Shown here: piece after piece, positions 1 through 10,374 of the stretch
Position numbering within the stretch: position 1 is the stretch's first letter
Layout: each line of letters opens with the position of its first letter
Source of the DNA: Psychromonas sp. MME1
GTDB taxonomy: Bacteria > Pseudomonadota > Gammaproteobacteria > Enterobacterales > Psychromonadaceae
Direction of reading: 5' to 3'
Assembly: GCF_041080865.1 (NCBI RefSeq)
Contig: NZ_CP160906.1
Span: 2,852,001-2,916,000, forward strand
Length of the DNA stretch: 64,000 nucleotides
The notes under the pieces: generated by a model
What the model saw: only the letters and a program-made list of their open reading frames with translations
The model's database searches: none
What the model was told of the DNA's origin: nothing
Translations under genes and position numbers: made by a program

Positions 1-1045
<1,045 letters not shown>

Positions 1046-1338
1046 AAAGTTTAATTAGGTTATTTTCTACGATGTAGAATTTAACCAAGCTCAATATTAC
1101 TGACTAAAACTAAAGAACTTACGTTCTTTTTGTTATTCTGAATTAACCACCAAATATAAATATTTGGCCTGTTAATCATTGAAAGATAAATCTTTCAATG
1201 TAAATGAATTAATTCGTGTGTCACTTCTATTGATGTTACCTAAACAAGTTAGGTGTAACTTTCTGCAAGCAGAAGCGTTACTTTTTGATTATTTGAAATC
1301 ACATCAACAATAAGTGCCCACACAGATTGTTTGATTAA

Positions 1339-1351
1339 ATTGTTAAAGAGC
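1339..1351 (-). promoter_or_regulatory. rRNA leader boxA antitermination element
   Basis: On the minus strand the sequence GCTCTTTAACAAT is the classical boxA of gammaproteobacterial rRNA leaders, bound by NusB-NusE to prevent premature Rho termination. It lies about 20 nt downstream of the P2 promoter -10 and about 290 nt before the mature 16S 5' end. The 1046-1338 stretch is otherwise AT-rich transcribed leader with no gene. Confidence 0.85.
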
Positions 1352-1371
1352 TGCCTTGCGGCGAGGTGCGT

Positions 1372-1399
1372 ATATTACGCGCCTTTCGAACAATGTCAA
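1372..1399 (-). promoter_or_regulatory. rRNA operon promoter P2
   Basis: On the minus strand a -35 TTGACA (1399-1394) is separated by 16 bp from a -10 TAATAT (1377-1372). It lies just upstream of boxA, the position of P2 in enterobacterial and vibrio rrn operons. The short spacer and GC-rich stretch before the -10 are typical of rrn promoters. Confidence 0.75.
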
Positions 1400-1491
1400 C
1401 GTCTTATTTTACATTTCTTACGAAGCGATAAATGCGTTTCTTTTATTCTCAAACTGGTTGCTAACTTGCGTTACGCCCCGTGTCTGTGGAT

Positions 1492-1565
1492 GCGCATTAT
1501 AGGGATTCAGATCACATTGGCAAGCGTTTTTTCTATAAAAATCGGTTATTTTTGAAATTATTTTT
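1492..1565 (-). promoter_or_regulatory. rRNA operon promoter P1 with UP element and GCGC discriminator
   Basis: On the minus strand, -35 TTGCCA (1523-1518), a 16 bp spacer and -10 TATAAT (1501-1496) are followed directly by GCGC (1495-1492). A GC-rich discriminator of this type is the hallmark of ppGpp/DksA-controlled stable RNA promoters. Upstream (about 1527-1565) are phased A and T tracts that fit an UP element. Inferred to be the main growth-rate-controlled promoter of the operon. Confidence 0.8.
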
Positions 1566-1586
1566 TATACCTGACTCGCAAACAAC

Positions 1587-1628
1587 TTACCCACAAAAAC
1601 AACGATGTTATCCACAAAGTTATCCTTT
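1587..1628. promoter_or_regulatory. cluster of DnaA-box-like sites between gmhB and the rrn promoter
   Basis: TTATCCACA at 1608-1616 is a perfect match to the DnaA box consensus TTATNCACA. TTACCCACA at 1587-1595 differs by one base and sits exactly two helical turns away. TTATCCTTT at 1620-1628 is a weak third copy that touches the gmhB stop codon. All are on the plus strand. No other origin features (AT-rich unwinding region, dnaA, gidA) are here, so a regulatory or titration site is more likely than an origin. Confidence 0.5.
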
Positions 1629-2184
1629 AAAGTTGTTTTGCTATCGCAGCCAAATCATCGTAGATAGCTGTCGCAATACTTTTACCTTCTTCGGTAATCT
1701 CTTTACCTGTACGCACCAGATAATTGCTTTTTATACCCGCAGCTATGCCAGCTTGTAGATCAGAGACTTTATCACCCACTAAAATGGATTCATTAACATC
1801 TATATTAAGATCTTCAATCGCATTCAATATCATCCCCGGTTTTGGTTTGCGGCAATCACAATCGACTTTATATTCACCTAACCCTTTTTCTGCATGGTGA
1901 GGGCAATAATAGATGCCATCTAAATCAACACCTCTATCAGCTAATGACCAATCCATCCACTCTGTTAATGAATGAAACTGTTCTTCACTAAAATAGCCTC
2001 GTGCAATACCGGATTGGTTAGTGATGACAACGAGTAGATAACCTTTCTTTTGCAGATCTTTACAGGCATCTATTGCACCATCTATAAAATGAAAATCATC
2101 AACCTTTGACACATAGCCATTATCAACATTGAGAACACCATCGCGATCAAGAAAAATGGCCCGATTTCGATTTGCTATTGTCAT
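1627..2184 (-). CDS. gmhB: D-glycero-beta-D-manno-heptose 1,7-bisphosphate 7-phosphatase
   Basis: HAD-superfamily phosphatase that removes the 7-phosphate from heptose bisphosphate in ADP-heptose synthesis for the LPS inner core; cytoplasmic. The nucleophile motif is FLDRDGVLN (D13, D15), with ITNQSG as motif II and GDKVSD near the C-terminus. The Cys/His cluster CPHH...CDC is the structural zinc site of this family. The start chosen is the ATG at 2184 (185 aa) because AGGAAA lies just upstream; a start at 2238 would add an unlike 18-residue extension. Divergent from rcsF and next to the rrn operon, as in E. coli. Confidence 0.93.
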   Translation of the reverse strand: MTIANRNRAIFLDRDGVLNVDNGYVSKVDDFHFIDGAIDACKDLQKKGYLLVVITNQSGIARGYFSEEQFHSLTEWMDWSLADRGVDLDGIYYCPHHAEKGLGEYKVDCDCRKPKPGMILNAIEDLNIDVNESILVGDKVSDLQAGIAAGIKSNYLVRTGKEITEEGKSIATAIYDDLAAIAKQL

Positions 2185-2269
2185 AATGTTTCCTATCACT
2201 GTTACTAGATTAATTAAAGATGCTATTATGCCATTCAACTTTAATAACGACTAATATTAAGAAGCGATT

Positions 2270-2656
2270 ATGTTACGATCCACCCTTTGCATCTGTGCTC
2301 TTATTTTCACTACTGCTTGCAGTAATTATGATTTTACATCCAACTTAGACAAAGAAAATTTCACGGACTATTTCAAACCATCTGAAGTAACCATTTATTC
2401 AAAAGAACAATTACCCAAATTAGATTACACCTTTATCGCGACTGTAGAAGGTAGCAGCTGCCAAGAAGAGGCGAATGACCGCCCCGCAGATATAAAAGAA
2501 GCAAGAACGAAAGCGCGTATTCAAGCTGCTGACCTCAATGCTAATGGGATTGTTATTCAAAGCTGTTTAAGTTTTGAAGCTGATGAAACCTGCTTATCAA
2601 ATATCATCTGCTATGCTCAGGCGATTCATGTAAATTTGCCAGAAGAAACAAAATAA
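2270..2656 (+). CDS. rcsF: RcsF outer-membrane lipoprotein, Rcs envelope stress sensor
   Basis: RcsF senses outer-membrane and peptidoglycan damage and signals to the Rcs phosphorelay. The 128-residue protein has a lipobox (TTAC, Cys17), a short linker and a C-terminal domain with four cysteines (C64, C99, C108, C114). Their spacing matches the two non-consecutive disulfides of E. coli RcsF, and the ARTKARIQAADLNANGI segment aligns with the E. coli helix. It sits 2 nt before trmO, and rcsF-trmO-proS is also the E. coli neighbourhood, although the metNIQ genes found there are absent. The rcsBCD partners are not in the window. Confidence 0.85.
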   Translation: MLRSTLCICALIFTTACSNYDFTSNLDKENFTDYFKPSEVTIYSKEQLPKLDYTFIATVEGSSCQEEANDRPADIKEARTKARIQAADLNANGIVIQSCLSFEADETCLSNIICYAQAIHVNLPEETK

Positions 2657-2658
2657 CA

Positions 2659-3378
2659 ATGCCCCATTTATTTCACCATATTGGCTTGATCCACTCACCT
2701 TATAAAGAGAAGTTCGCCGTACCTAGACAACCTGGTTTAGTTACTTGCGCAAAAGGCGAGCTGGAAATATTAGCACCGTATAATGATCTAAATGCCTTTA
2801 ATGGGCTAGAAGCATTTAGCCACTTATGGCTGATTTTTGTTTTTCACAAAAATAATAACATAGCTAAAAGCAATGGTTGGAGCCCAACGGTACGCCCACC
2901 TAGATTAGGTGGAAATGAGCGTATGGGTGTTTTCGCAACTCGTTCACCATTCCGTCCGAATCCCATCGGTTTATCACAAGTTCGCTATCACGGCTTAAGG
3001 CAAGCAGACGGTAAAATTTTTCTACAACTGAGTGAAATTGATTTGGTAGACGGGACACCTATCATTGATATTAAACCTTATATTCCCTATGCCGACTCGA
3101 ATCCAGCGGCATTAGCTGGTTTTGCTCAAGAGAAACCTGAAGGTATCATGGATGTGCATTTTTCTAGTTTAGCATTACAAAAAGTACAGCAGGTAAACAC
3201 TCGCTATCCTGAATTACAGCAATTAATAAAGGAAGTGTTGCAACAGGATCCTCGTCCTGCTTACAAAAAGAAGAAAGTAGATGATAAAATATACGCGGTG
3301 AATTTATCAGACTTTAATATTTCCTGGCGTAACGATGACTCAACCGTCACCGTGTTAGATATAGAATCTATCGCTTAG
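2659..3378 (+). CDS. trmO: tRNA (N6-threonylcarbamoyladenosine37-N6)-methyltransferase TrmO
   Basis: SAM-dependent enzyme that methylates t6A37 of threonine tRNAs to m6t6A. The UPF0066/TsaA fold is recognised by RPPRLGGNERMGVFATRSPF followed by RPNPIGLS, and by the later DGTPIIDIKPY motif. At 239 residues it is the length of the E. coli protein including its C-terminal domain. Its ATG follows the rcsF stop by 2 nt, so the two are probably translated from one message. The 3' end overlaps the convergent rhomboid gene by 11 nt. Confidence 0.93.
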   Translation: MPHLFHHIGLIHSPYKEKFAVPRQPGLVTCAKGELEILAPYNDLNAFNGLEAFSHLWLIFVFHKNNNIAKSNGWSPTVRPPRLGGNERMGVFATRSPFRPNPIGLSQVRYHGLRQADGKIFLQLSEIDLVDGTPIIDIKPYIPYADSNPAALAGFAQEKPEGIMDVHFSSLALQKVQQVNTRYPELQQLIKEVLQQDPRPAYKKKKVDDKIYAVNLSDFNISWRNDDSTVTVLDIESIA

Positions 3379-3913
3379 CTAAAACATAACCCGTTACTCC
3401 GCCAACCAACGCGCCCATCGCATGACTTTCAAAGGAAACGCCTAACTCTCCAGGGAAAAGACCAAAAAATAAGCCACCATAAAATAGTAACGTGATCAGT
3501 GAAATTAAAATGTACGTTATTTGTCGACGTATAAAACCATAAACTACCAGGTATCCCCATAGCGCATAAATAACCCCACTCATACCGATATGAACACTAT
3601 TACCTCGTGCAAAAAGCCAGACCAATAATCCTGTGGTAATAATAAAAAAGGGTAAAAGAACGAAATATCGTTTAATGCTATGTATGCCGATTAAAGTCGA
3701 CAGCACAACAAAGGGCAGAAAGTTACTCGCTAAATGAGCAAAGTCCCCATGTAGAAATGGCGCAAAAAATATACCGATTAGATGAGGGCTAGAACGAGGC
3801 ACAATGCCATAGCCATTTAAATTAAGCGCTAAAACATTATTTATAATTAAAAGAATTAAACAAATTAACATGATTGTAATGCTATATTTGGCGATAGTAA
3901 GGTAACGTTTCAT
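3368..3913 (-). CDS. rhomboid-family intramembrane serine protease
   Basis: Small polytopic membrane protein with about six hydrophobic segments. The catalytic serine motif GMSG and a later SHAMGALVGG histidine supply the Ser-His dyad; HGDFAHLASN is the conserved loop and TM2 motif. It should be an active intramembrane protease of the inner membrane, with unknown substrate. The ATG at 3913 (181 aa) is chosen because AAGAG lies 6 nt upstream; an in-frame TTG at 3928 is less likely. It is convergent with trmO and is an insertion relative to the E. coli trmO-proS neighbourhood. Confidence 0.85.
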   Translation of the reverse strand: MKRYLTIAKYSITIMLICLILLIINNVLALNLNGYGIVPRSSPHLIGIFFAPFLHGDFAHLASNFLPFVVLSTLIGIHSIKRYFVLLPFFIITTGLLVWLFARGNSVHIGMSGVIYALWGYLVVYGFIRRQITYILISLITLLFYGGLFFGLFPGELGVSFESHAMGALVGGVTGYVLAKR

Positions 3914-4075
3914 AGTAAACTCTTGCAAAGTGACGGCTTAACGACAATAAAATAGCTGAAACTAGCCTGAATACTCAAATATATTTTATAAATAGAGTAA
4001 CAAACCTTTAGTAGTAACTGATCCGCTGCTAAAATCCCCCCTATTTTGTACTGATGTGATCAATTAAGGATTTCT

Positions 4076-5797
4076 ATGCGCACCTCCAACTATTTACTTT
4101 CAACTCAAAAAGAAGCACCAAGTGATGCTGTTATTGCAAGTCACCAACTAATGTTACGTGCAGGCATGATCCGTAAACTAGCATCAGGCCTATATACATG
4201 GCTACCAACGGGTTTACGTGTTTTACGTAAAGTTGAAAATATCGTCCGTGAAGAGATGGAAAGAGCTGGGGTAATTGAAGTATTAATGCCCGTCGTTCAG
4301 CCTGCCGATTTATGGCATGAAACAGGTCGTTGGGACAAATTTGGTGGGGAATTATTGCGTATCAAAGACCGTCATACACGTGATTTTGTTTTAGGCCCGA
4401 CACATGAAGAAGTTATTACTGAGTTAGTACGCAAAGAAGTGAGTAGTTACAAACAGCTTCCTCTAAATCTATTCCAAATCCAAACTAAGTTCCGCGATGA
4501 GACGCGCCCTCGTTTTGGTGTCATGCGTGCGCGTGAATTTACCATGAAAGATGCTTACTCTTTCCATCTTGAACATGAGTGCTTAGAAAAAACTTATCAA
4601 GATATGTTTAACGCCTATTGCCGTATCTTTGAGCGTCTCGGTCTAGAATACCGTCCTGTAATCGCCGATACTGGTAGTATTGGCGGCAGTGCCTCTCATG
4701 AATTTCATGTACTTGCACAAAGTGGTGAAGATGCAATCGTTTTCTCTAGCGAGAGTGATTACGCTGCGAATATTGAAAAAGCCGAAGCGCTTGCCCCTGA
4801 CTTTGATCGTCCAGCTGCTAGCGCTGAAGTTCAAATCGTTGATACACCCAATACGCACACGATTGAAGAAGTTTGCACATTCTTAAATATTCCCGCAACA
4901 CAAGTTATCAAAACATTATTAGTTGAAGGTGAAGTTGAAGAAGGAAAAGAAGTCCCCGTTATCGCACTCGTATTACGTGGCGACCACAACTTAAATGAAA
5001 TTAAAGTTGAACATATTGCAGGAATAGCTAGCCCATTACGCTTTGCTAATGAACAACAGATTAAAGATGCAGCAAATTGCGATGCAGGATCTATCGGACC
5101 TAAAGGATTGTCGATCCGCATTATCGTTGATAGAGCAGCTGAAAAACTCGCTGACTTCGTCTGTGGTGCAAATACAACGGGCAAACACTTAACGGGTGTT
5201 AATTGGGATCGCGATATTAGCAATTATGAAGTCGCTGATCTACGCGATGTGGTTGAAGGCGATCCAAGCCCATGCGGTAAAGGAACGTTATCCATTGCTC
5301 GCGGTATTGAGGTAGGCCATATATTCCAACTAGGCGATACCTACGCAAAAGCAATGAACGCCAGCGTATTAAACCAGCAAGGTAAAAACCAAATAATGAC
5401 CATGGGTTGTTATGGTATTGGTATTTCCCGTATCGTTGCTGCCGCAATTGAGCAAAACAATGATCAAAATGGCATTATATGGAATAACGCATTAGCTCCT
5501 TTTTCAGTGGTTATCGTACCGATGAACATGAAAAAATCACATCGTGTTGCTGAGCTCGCTGAAAAATACTATGCCGAACTACAACAGGCAGGCATTGAAG
5601 TATTATTCGATGATCGTAACGAGCGCCCTGGTATCATGTTTGCCGATGCCGAGTTGATCGGTATTCCACATACATTAGTGATTGGTGAGCGAAGCATTGA
5701 TAAGGGTGTTATTGAATATAAAGATAGGCAATCAGGTGAAAAACATGAGATTGCTATTGATCAAGTCGTTACCTTTATTAAAGACAAACTCATGTAA
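4076..5797 (+). CDS. proS: prolyl-tRNA synthetase (bacterial type with editing domain)
   Basis: Class II aminoacyl-tRNA synthetase charging tRNA-Pro. The 573 residues show the N-terminal catalytic core ([19 protein letters not shown], then [19 protein letters not shown] as motif 2), a YbaK-like insertion near residues 225-405 that hydrolyses mischarged Ala-tRNA-Pro, motif 3 ([18 protein letters not shown]) and an anticodon-binding C-terminal domain. The length matches the E. coli enzyme. It starts at an ATG preceded by AAGGAT, and has about 160 nt upstream in which its own promoter should lie. Confidence 0.98.
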   Translation: MRTSNYLLSTQKEAPSDAVIASHQLMLRAGMIRKLASGLYTWLPTGLRVLRKVENIVREEMERAGVIEVLMPVVQPADLWHETGRWDKFGGELLRIKDRHTRDFVLGPTHEEVITELVRKEVSSYKQLPLNLFQIQTKFRDETRPRFGVMRAREFTMKDAYSFHLEHECLEKTYQDMFNAYCRIFERLGLEYRPVIADTGSIGGSASHEFHVLAQSGEDAIVFSSESDYAANIEKAEALAPDFDRPAASAEVQIVDTPNTHTIEEVCTFLNIPATQVIKTLLVEGEVEEGKEVPVIALVLRGDHNLNEIKVEHIAGIASPLRFANEQQIKDAANCDAGSIGPKGLSIRIIVDRAAEKLADFVCGANTTGKHLTGVNWDRDISNYEVADLRDVVEGDPSPCGKGTLSIARGIEVGHIFQLGDTYAKAMNASVLNQQGKNQIMTMGCYGIGISRIVAAAIEQNNDQNGIIWNNALAPFSVVIVPMNMKKSHRVAELAEKYYAELQQAGIEVLFDDRNERPGIMFADAELIGIPHTLVIGERSIDKGVIEYKDRQSGEKHEIAIDQVVTFIKDKLM

Positions 5798-5809
5798 TTG
5801 TTCTATTTT

Positions 5810-5849
5810 TAATGACAATCAGTGCGATTTTTTGCACTAATTGTCATTA
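5810..5849 (+). terminator. long stem-loop after proS, probable terminator or processing site
   Basis: TAATGACAATCAGTGC (5810-5825) pairs with GCACTAATTGTCATTA (5834-5849) over 16 bp with one mismatch, enclosing an 8-nt U-rich loop. No U tract follows the stem on either strand, so it is not a textbook intrinsic terminator. It lies 12 nt after the proS stop and may protect the 3' end or act as an operator for the next gene. Confidence 0.5.
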
Positions 5850-5887
5850 ATCCCTCCCCTAAATAAGAGTGAATCTGGAAACAGCCA

Positions 5888-6973
5888 ATGAAATTAAAAC
5901 GATTAGTATTCATATTCACCTTATTACACTTACTATACAGCGCTATTTCACATGCCTCCCAAAACATGACAACTTTCAAATTCAGCAATGAAAATCAACT
6001 TAATAAAAATTTTAGTAACGACATAAATACCTTTTGGGACAAAAAAGCAGAGTCGCATTACTTTTATGGTGTCGATAATAAAAAGATACACACTGTTAGT
6101 ATCAAATCAGCAAACAACAAAGTGATTGTCATTAGCCAAGGACGTAATGAAAGTGTCCTGAAATATAAAGAGGTTGCCTTTGATTTATACCAACAAGGCT
6201 ATGATCTATTTTTAATCGACCATCGCGGACAAGGTTTTTCAGAAAGATTAGGCGGTGACCAATTCCGTGGTCATGTACAAAATTTCCAAGATTATGTCAC
6301 CGACCTCAACCAATTTATTCACTCATTAGATCTACAAAAACATTATCAATACAGATATTTGCTCGCCCATTCAATGGGAGGGACAATCAGTGCGCTATAC
6401 CTTGAACAATATCCTCACCCATTTCAAGCGGCGAGTTTATTTAGCCCAATGTTATCAATAAATATCGGCGGGATACCAAATAGCATTGCCAAAATACTCA
6501 CCTATAGCAGCGCTGAAATTTGCAGCTGGTTTAACGATAAAGCCTGTTATATTTTTGCCGGGGGACCACATAAAATAAAAAGCTTTCAAGGTAATGACCT
6601 CACCTCCAGTGAAGTAAGATTCCGCGCCTCTCAAAACACCTTTTTACAAGCCCCAACCACACAACTTGGCTCGGCCACCATGCGTTGGGTCGCTGAAAGT
6701 ATTAGCGCCAGCGAAGCAGCCGTTGCCAGCGCTAATAACATCAAGATTCCCGTATTAGTCATTCAAGCAGGAGATGACTCTGTTGTTAGCGCTTCAGGGC
6801 AAAATGATTTTTTTGCTAATATGAAAAATTGCAAGGATAAGCAACTAATGACCATTGATGGTGCACAACATGAAATATTATTAGAAAGCGACCCATATCG
6901 CTCTAATGCACTCAATGCAACACTGCAATTCTTTAGCAAATCACAACAAGGCGCACAAACATGTATAAAATAG
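5888..6973 (+). CDS. pldB: alpha/beta hydrolase, lysophospholipase L2 (PldB) type
   Basis: Alpha/beta-hydrolase with the nucleophile elbow AHSMGG, an upstream DHRGQGFS oxyanion-region motif and a C-terminal GAQHEIL catalytic histidine, all typical of PldB and monoacylglycerol-lipase relatives. The 361-residue protein has a hydrophobic N-terminus ending near SHAS that looks like a signal peptide, implying an envelope location. Its last 13 nt overlap yigL, and pldB-yigL is also the E. coli order, which supports the name. Its exact substrate cannot be read from sequence. Confidence 0.8.
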   Translation: MKLKRLVFIFTLLHLLYSAISHASQNMTTFKFSNENQLNKNFSNDINTFWDKKAESHYFYGVDNKKIHTVSIKSANNKVIVISQGRNESVLKYKEVAFDLYQQGYDLFLIDHRGQGFSERLGGDQFRGHVQNFQDYVTDLNQFIHSLDLQKHYQYRYLLAHSMGGTISALYLEQYPHPFQAASLFSPMLSINIGGIPNSIAKILTYSSAEICSWFNDKACYIFAGGPHKIKSFQGNDLTSSEVRFRASQNTFLQAPTTQLGSATMRWVAESISASEAAVASANNIKIPVLVIQAGDDSVVSASGQNDFFANMKNCKDKQLMTIDGAQHEILLESDPYRSNALNATLQFFSKSQQGAQTCIK

Positions 6974-7767
6974 CAATATCAGATCTTGATGGAACACTCC
7001 TCGGCCCAGATCACCGAATATCCGCACAAACCAATGCCACAATAAAACGTTGGCTCGATAGTGACCGTAAATTTGTTATTGCCACCGGGCGACACTATAT
7101 CGAAGCAAATCACCTACAGGCATCAATCGACACACCGCTTTATTTGATCACCTGCAATGGTGCACGGGTACATAATCACAAAGGGGAGATCATCCATAAA
7201 CAAAATTTAAACAGTGAGATTGCCGAAGAAATTTGTGCTCAAACATTCGCAGATGAAGTACAAATTAATCTTTTTACCGATCAAAACTGGTTTGCCAATT
7301 ACCGTATTCCTGCACTGGATGAAATGGGTCTAGATGCAGGATTTGATTGTATCGCCACAGATCTTGCCAAACTTGATAAAGGTAATACTATCAAGATTTT
7401 TTTCTGGGCTGAGCCCGAATTTTTACAACCCATTTATGAGCACCTTAACGCCCGTTACGGCAAACGTATTAATTTAACATTTTCATTAGCAAAATGTTTA
7501 GAAGTAATGCATGCAACAACCAACAAAGGGGAAGCCGTTAAAGCAGTATTAGCAGACAAAGGATTACGCGTTGATGATGCTGTTGCGTTTGGAGATGGAA
7601 TGAATGACCTCGAAATGCTTGAAGTGGTGGGTAAGCCGGTACTGATGGGTAATGCACAAAAAGCGTTGCGAGACGCAATACCCAATGCCGAATTCACCCT
7701 CACTTCAAAAGAAGATGGCGTCGCATTTTATATGGATAAACTATTAGCAAAATACAATAATAACTAA
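6961..7767 (+). CDS. yigL: Cof-type HAD phosphatase YigL (sugar-phosphate / pyridoxal-phosphate phosphatase)
   Basis: Cytoplasmic HAD-IIB phosphatase. Motif I is SDLDGTLL at the N-terminus, motif II is ATGRH, the conserved lysine is in TNKGEAVKAV, and motif IV is FGDGMNDLEML. The N-terminal MYKIAISDLDGTLLGPDHRIS is very close to E. coli YigL, which dephosphorylates sugar phosphates and pyridoxal phosphate. Translation starts inside pldB (13 nt overlap), so coupling is likely. Confidence 0.87.
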   Translation: MYKIAISDLDGTLLGPDHRISAQTNATIKRWLDSDRKFVIATGRHYIEANHLQASIDTPLYLITCNGARVHNHKGEIIHKQNLNSEIAEEICAQTFADEVQINLFTDQNWFANYRIPALDEMGLDAGFDCIATDLAKLDKGNTIKIFFWAEPEFLQPIYEHLNARYGKRINLTFSLAKCLEVMHATTNKGEAVKAVLADKGLRVDDAVAFGDGMNDLEMLEVVGKPVLMGNAQKALRDAIPNAEFTLTSKEDGVAFYMDKLLAKYNNN

Positions 7768-7981
7768 CCTTAATACCTTGTCTTTTTACTGACAAGGCCC
7801 CCCCTCCACCAGCATGACATCTCTCTTAAATAATATCCCCCATGTTGCCTCAAGATGCTTTATCAGACACAAATTAATAAGCAGATTTTACTTATCCATA
7901 GAGAAATAAATACAAGCGCTGTTATACTCTATTGAACACACATATAATTTACCGATTCAAATCACTGCACTAAGGTTTTTT

Positions 7982-9499
7982 ATGCGCAATTCACACTTAT
8001 TACTCAGCATTCCTGCACTGTTTATGGCTGCCTGTAGCTCACCACTTCCACCCAAAGAGGAAGTGCAAATAGCCCCTACCATTATCAAAGAAGATTTCGC
8101 ACAAATTTTAGAGGCAAACTTTAGAGGAAAATTAGCATCAACTAATGGTGAGCTGATTTTTACCGAGTGTGATTCTAAGCAAACATTTTCCATTAGAGAC
8201 AATGAACGGTTAATGGATACTTATAGGCAAGTTAGCAAGACAGACTTAGCGCCTGTATATATTGAATTTACAGGTGAAATCGTCTTTTCAAACCCTAAAA
8301 CTGACGAATCAGAACCATTAATTCGCCTTGACCGCATCCATCATATGGCATTGGCAAAAAACTCCTTACAATGTGCTAAACCAGTAGATAACTTTAGATT
8401 TAAAGCAAAGGGTGATGATCCCTATTGGCGCATAAATATCAATAACCAAAACATATTTTTTGCGGTCAAAGCGAGCAATCAAGTCTATCAAGTACAATCT
8501 GGAAACTTCCGCACAACACAAATAAATCATATAAAAGCGCTCAGTGATAACGGCCAACGTCTTGATCTAACGATTGAACCGGGGCACTGTTATGACCAAA
8601 AAAATGGTTCCTATTGGGGGTATATTGCCAAAGTCGATTCGGTTTGGGGAAAATATGACGGTTGTGGAGAGCCTGGTTGGACGACTATAGAAGAAAAATT
8701 TACCGGCTATTACCTCAATCAAGATGATACAAAAACAACGGATTTAACCATTAATGATAATTACAGCGTAGAATATAAAGAAAAAATAGGTTCCAACACG
8801 ATTGTTAGTAACGGTTTTTGGAAAAGTAATTCACCAGATACCATCGTAGTAATGCTCACCAAGCAAGATGATAAAAACATTCGCAAAGAACTTATTTTTA
8901 ATCGCAAGGGGTTAGCATTAACAACACAAAAAATAAATACAAATAATATTATCACCCCATTGCCAGCACCGGGCCTTGTGTTTGAAAAAATGAGCAGCGC
9001 TGTAGAGGCGCCCCAACAAGTCTATACCATTGAGCGAGAGTTTATAGCGCAACGCATCGCACCAAAGAGTGAAATCGACACAGAGGTACAACAAGCATTA
9101 ATAAAATACTTTAAAGACCATCGCACCGATCCCAAAAACAGTAAATTCAGCTTGGTTAAATACGATTTAAATGGAGATGGCATGGATGAAGCCATTGTCC
9201 TATTAGATTGGTGCTCAAAAAGCGGCTGTGAAATGCTCATTTTTAACAATACAAAGAATGGCTATCAATTTTCGAGCCGCGTTTCACGTATTGAAACACC
9301 TATTGTGATCGCAAGAATGCAACATTATCGATGGCAAAGTCTGATGGTCGAAAAAAATGGGCTATGGCAAATTCTCGACTTTGATGGTATCAGCTACCCA
9401 ACTGACGCACGCAAATTAAATAACCCAGGAGATAGAGCAACACAAGGCACCGATGTTATTTTATTTGCCAATGGCAAACCAACCGTTTGGTACCGATAA
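7982..9499 (+). CDS. large lipoprotein of unknown function with repeated-looking envelope domains
   Basis: Not recognised with confidence. The N-terminus is a lipoprotein signal (hydrophobic stretch, then MAACSS), so it should be anchored in the outer membrane. A middle part around residues 125-215 (KGDDPYWRI... then LTIEPGHCYD) resembles COG3650-type uncharacterised envelope proteins. Residues near 240-325 resemble an NlpE-like beta domain (TGYYLNQDDTKTTDLTI). The C-terminal part carries KYDLNGDGMDEAIVLL, an EF-hand-like calcium loop of the kind found in VCBS/FG-GAP repeats. It stands alone, with about 210 nt upstream and 270 nt downstream free of genes. Confidence 0.65.
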   Translation: MRNSHLLLSIPALFMAACSSPLPPKEEVQIAPTIIKEDFAQILEANFRGKLASTNGELIFTECDSKQTFSIRDNERLMDTYRQVSKTDLAPVYIEFTGEIVFSNPKTDESEPLIRLDRIHHMALAKNSLQCAKPVDNFRFKAKGDDPYWRININNQNIFFAVKASNQVYQVQSGNFRTTQINHIKALSDNGQRLDLTIEPGHCYDQKNGSYWGYIAKVDSVWGKYDGCGEPGWTTIEEKFTGYYLNQDDTKTTDLTINDNYSVEYKEKIGSNTIVSNGFWKSNSPDTIVVMLTKQDDKNIRKELIFNRKGLALTTQKINTNNIITPLPAPGLVFEKMSSAVEAPQQVYTIEREFIAQRIAPKSEIDTEVQQALIKYFKDHRTDPKNSKFSLVKYDLNGDGMDEAIVLLDWCSKSGCEMLIFNNTKNGYQFSSRVSRIETPIVIARMQHYRWQSLMVEKNGLWQILDFDGISYPTDARKLNNPGDRATQGTDVILFANGKPTVWYR

Positions 9500-9770
9500 A
9501 AGAATAAGCAATATTGATGGGCTAGCAAAAGAGTGTGGTGTTTTGAAAAAGTATTTTCGCACCACATTGTGAGTACGGAATTACGCTATCTAGCAAGCAG
9601 TTAAGCAACGATACACCCCCACCGAGAACTGTCGAAATTCATTACACACCACACAGAAAACTCAACACAAAAAACTAAAACCTCAAAAGAAACAACACCT
9701 TGAAATAATGGCGTATTTTTTGCTTAAAGCGATTCACCAATAAAACCTTTATCAAGGATGACCGATATTT

Positions 9771-10367
9771 ATGAAAAAAATTATATTTTTATCTACATGT
9801 ATATTTGCCAGTGCAGCAAATGCTGTCTTAATTACAAACTCCTCCAACTCAGCATTATCTGGTGCGACTGTAATCGACTTTGAATCACAGACTATAGGCT
9901 CATCTTCTAGCTATTCGATTGGTGATGTTACATTTTCAAATGCAGGAACAGGTACCTTACAGATTACAGATTATAGCGATGGAGGTGTTTTTGGTACTTC
10001 TGGTCTTGAACTTTCAACGAAATCTGTACAAGGATCATTCAATGTTAATTTCTCTACTCCAGTTTCAGCTTTTGGTATGAGATGGGGCGCTGCCGACGGG
10101 TATTGGAATATGAATATTTTTGATTATTCAAACGACTTACTCACAAGTATGTTTATTCCAGCACAAACTTCGCCCTACGTTGGTTTTATCGGTGCTGATA
10201 TAACTAATATTTCTCGTGTAGAGTTTATGGGGCAGTATTCCGATTGGGTCAAAATTGATGACTTTAGCTATGTCACCCAAAGCAGTGTGCCCGAGCCAGC
10301 CTCAATCGCTTTACTTGGCTTATCTTTAGCTGGGTTAGGCTTTACTCGCAGAAAAAAGAAAGTCTAA
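9771..10367 (+). CDS. PEP-CTERM sorting domain protein, exported
   Basis: Secreted protein of 198 residues: signal peptide ending SAANA, a Ser/Thr/Gly-rich beta domain beginning with VIDFES, and a C-terminal sorting tail VPEPASIALLGLSLAGLGF followed by the basic TRRKKKV. That tail (PEP motif, transmembrane helix, Arg/Lys cluster) is the recognition signal for exosortase, which processes such proteins for export in exopolysaccharide-producing bacteria. No exosortase or polysaccharide genes are near. The body has no recognised catalytic motif. Confidence 0.85.
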   Translation: MKKIIFLSTCIFASAANAVLITNSSNSALSGATVIDFESQTIGSSSSYSIGDVTFSNAGTGTLQITDYSDGGVFGTSGLELSTKSVQGSFNVNFSTPVSAFGMRWGAADGYWNMNIFDYSNDLLTSMFIPAQTSPYVGFIGADITNISRVEFMGQYSDWVKIDDFSYVTQSSVPEPASIALLGLSLAGLGFTRRKKKV

Positions 10368-10374
10368 CAAACAA

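Noticed and set aside
1587..1628. Chromosome replication origin
   Set aside because: Only two good DnaA boxes, no unwinding element and none of the usual origin neighbours.
1331..1758. Short plus-strand reading frames across the rRNA promoter and leader
   Set aside because: They are antisense to boxA, P1, P2 and the gmhB end, with no ribosome binding site or family likeness.
7776..7797. Terminator after yigL
   Set aside because: CCTTGTC and GACAAGG pair, but the stem is followed by a run of C and not T, so it was not listed as a terminator.
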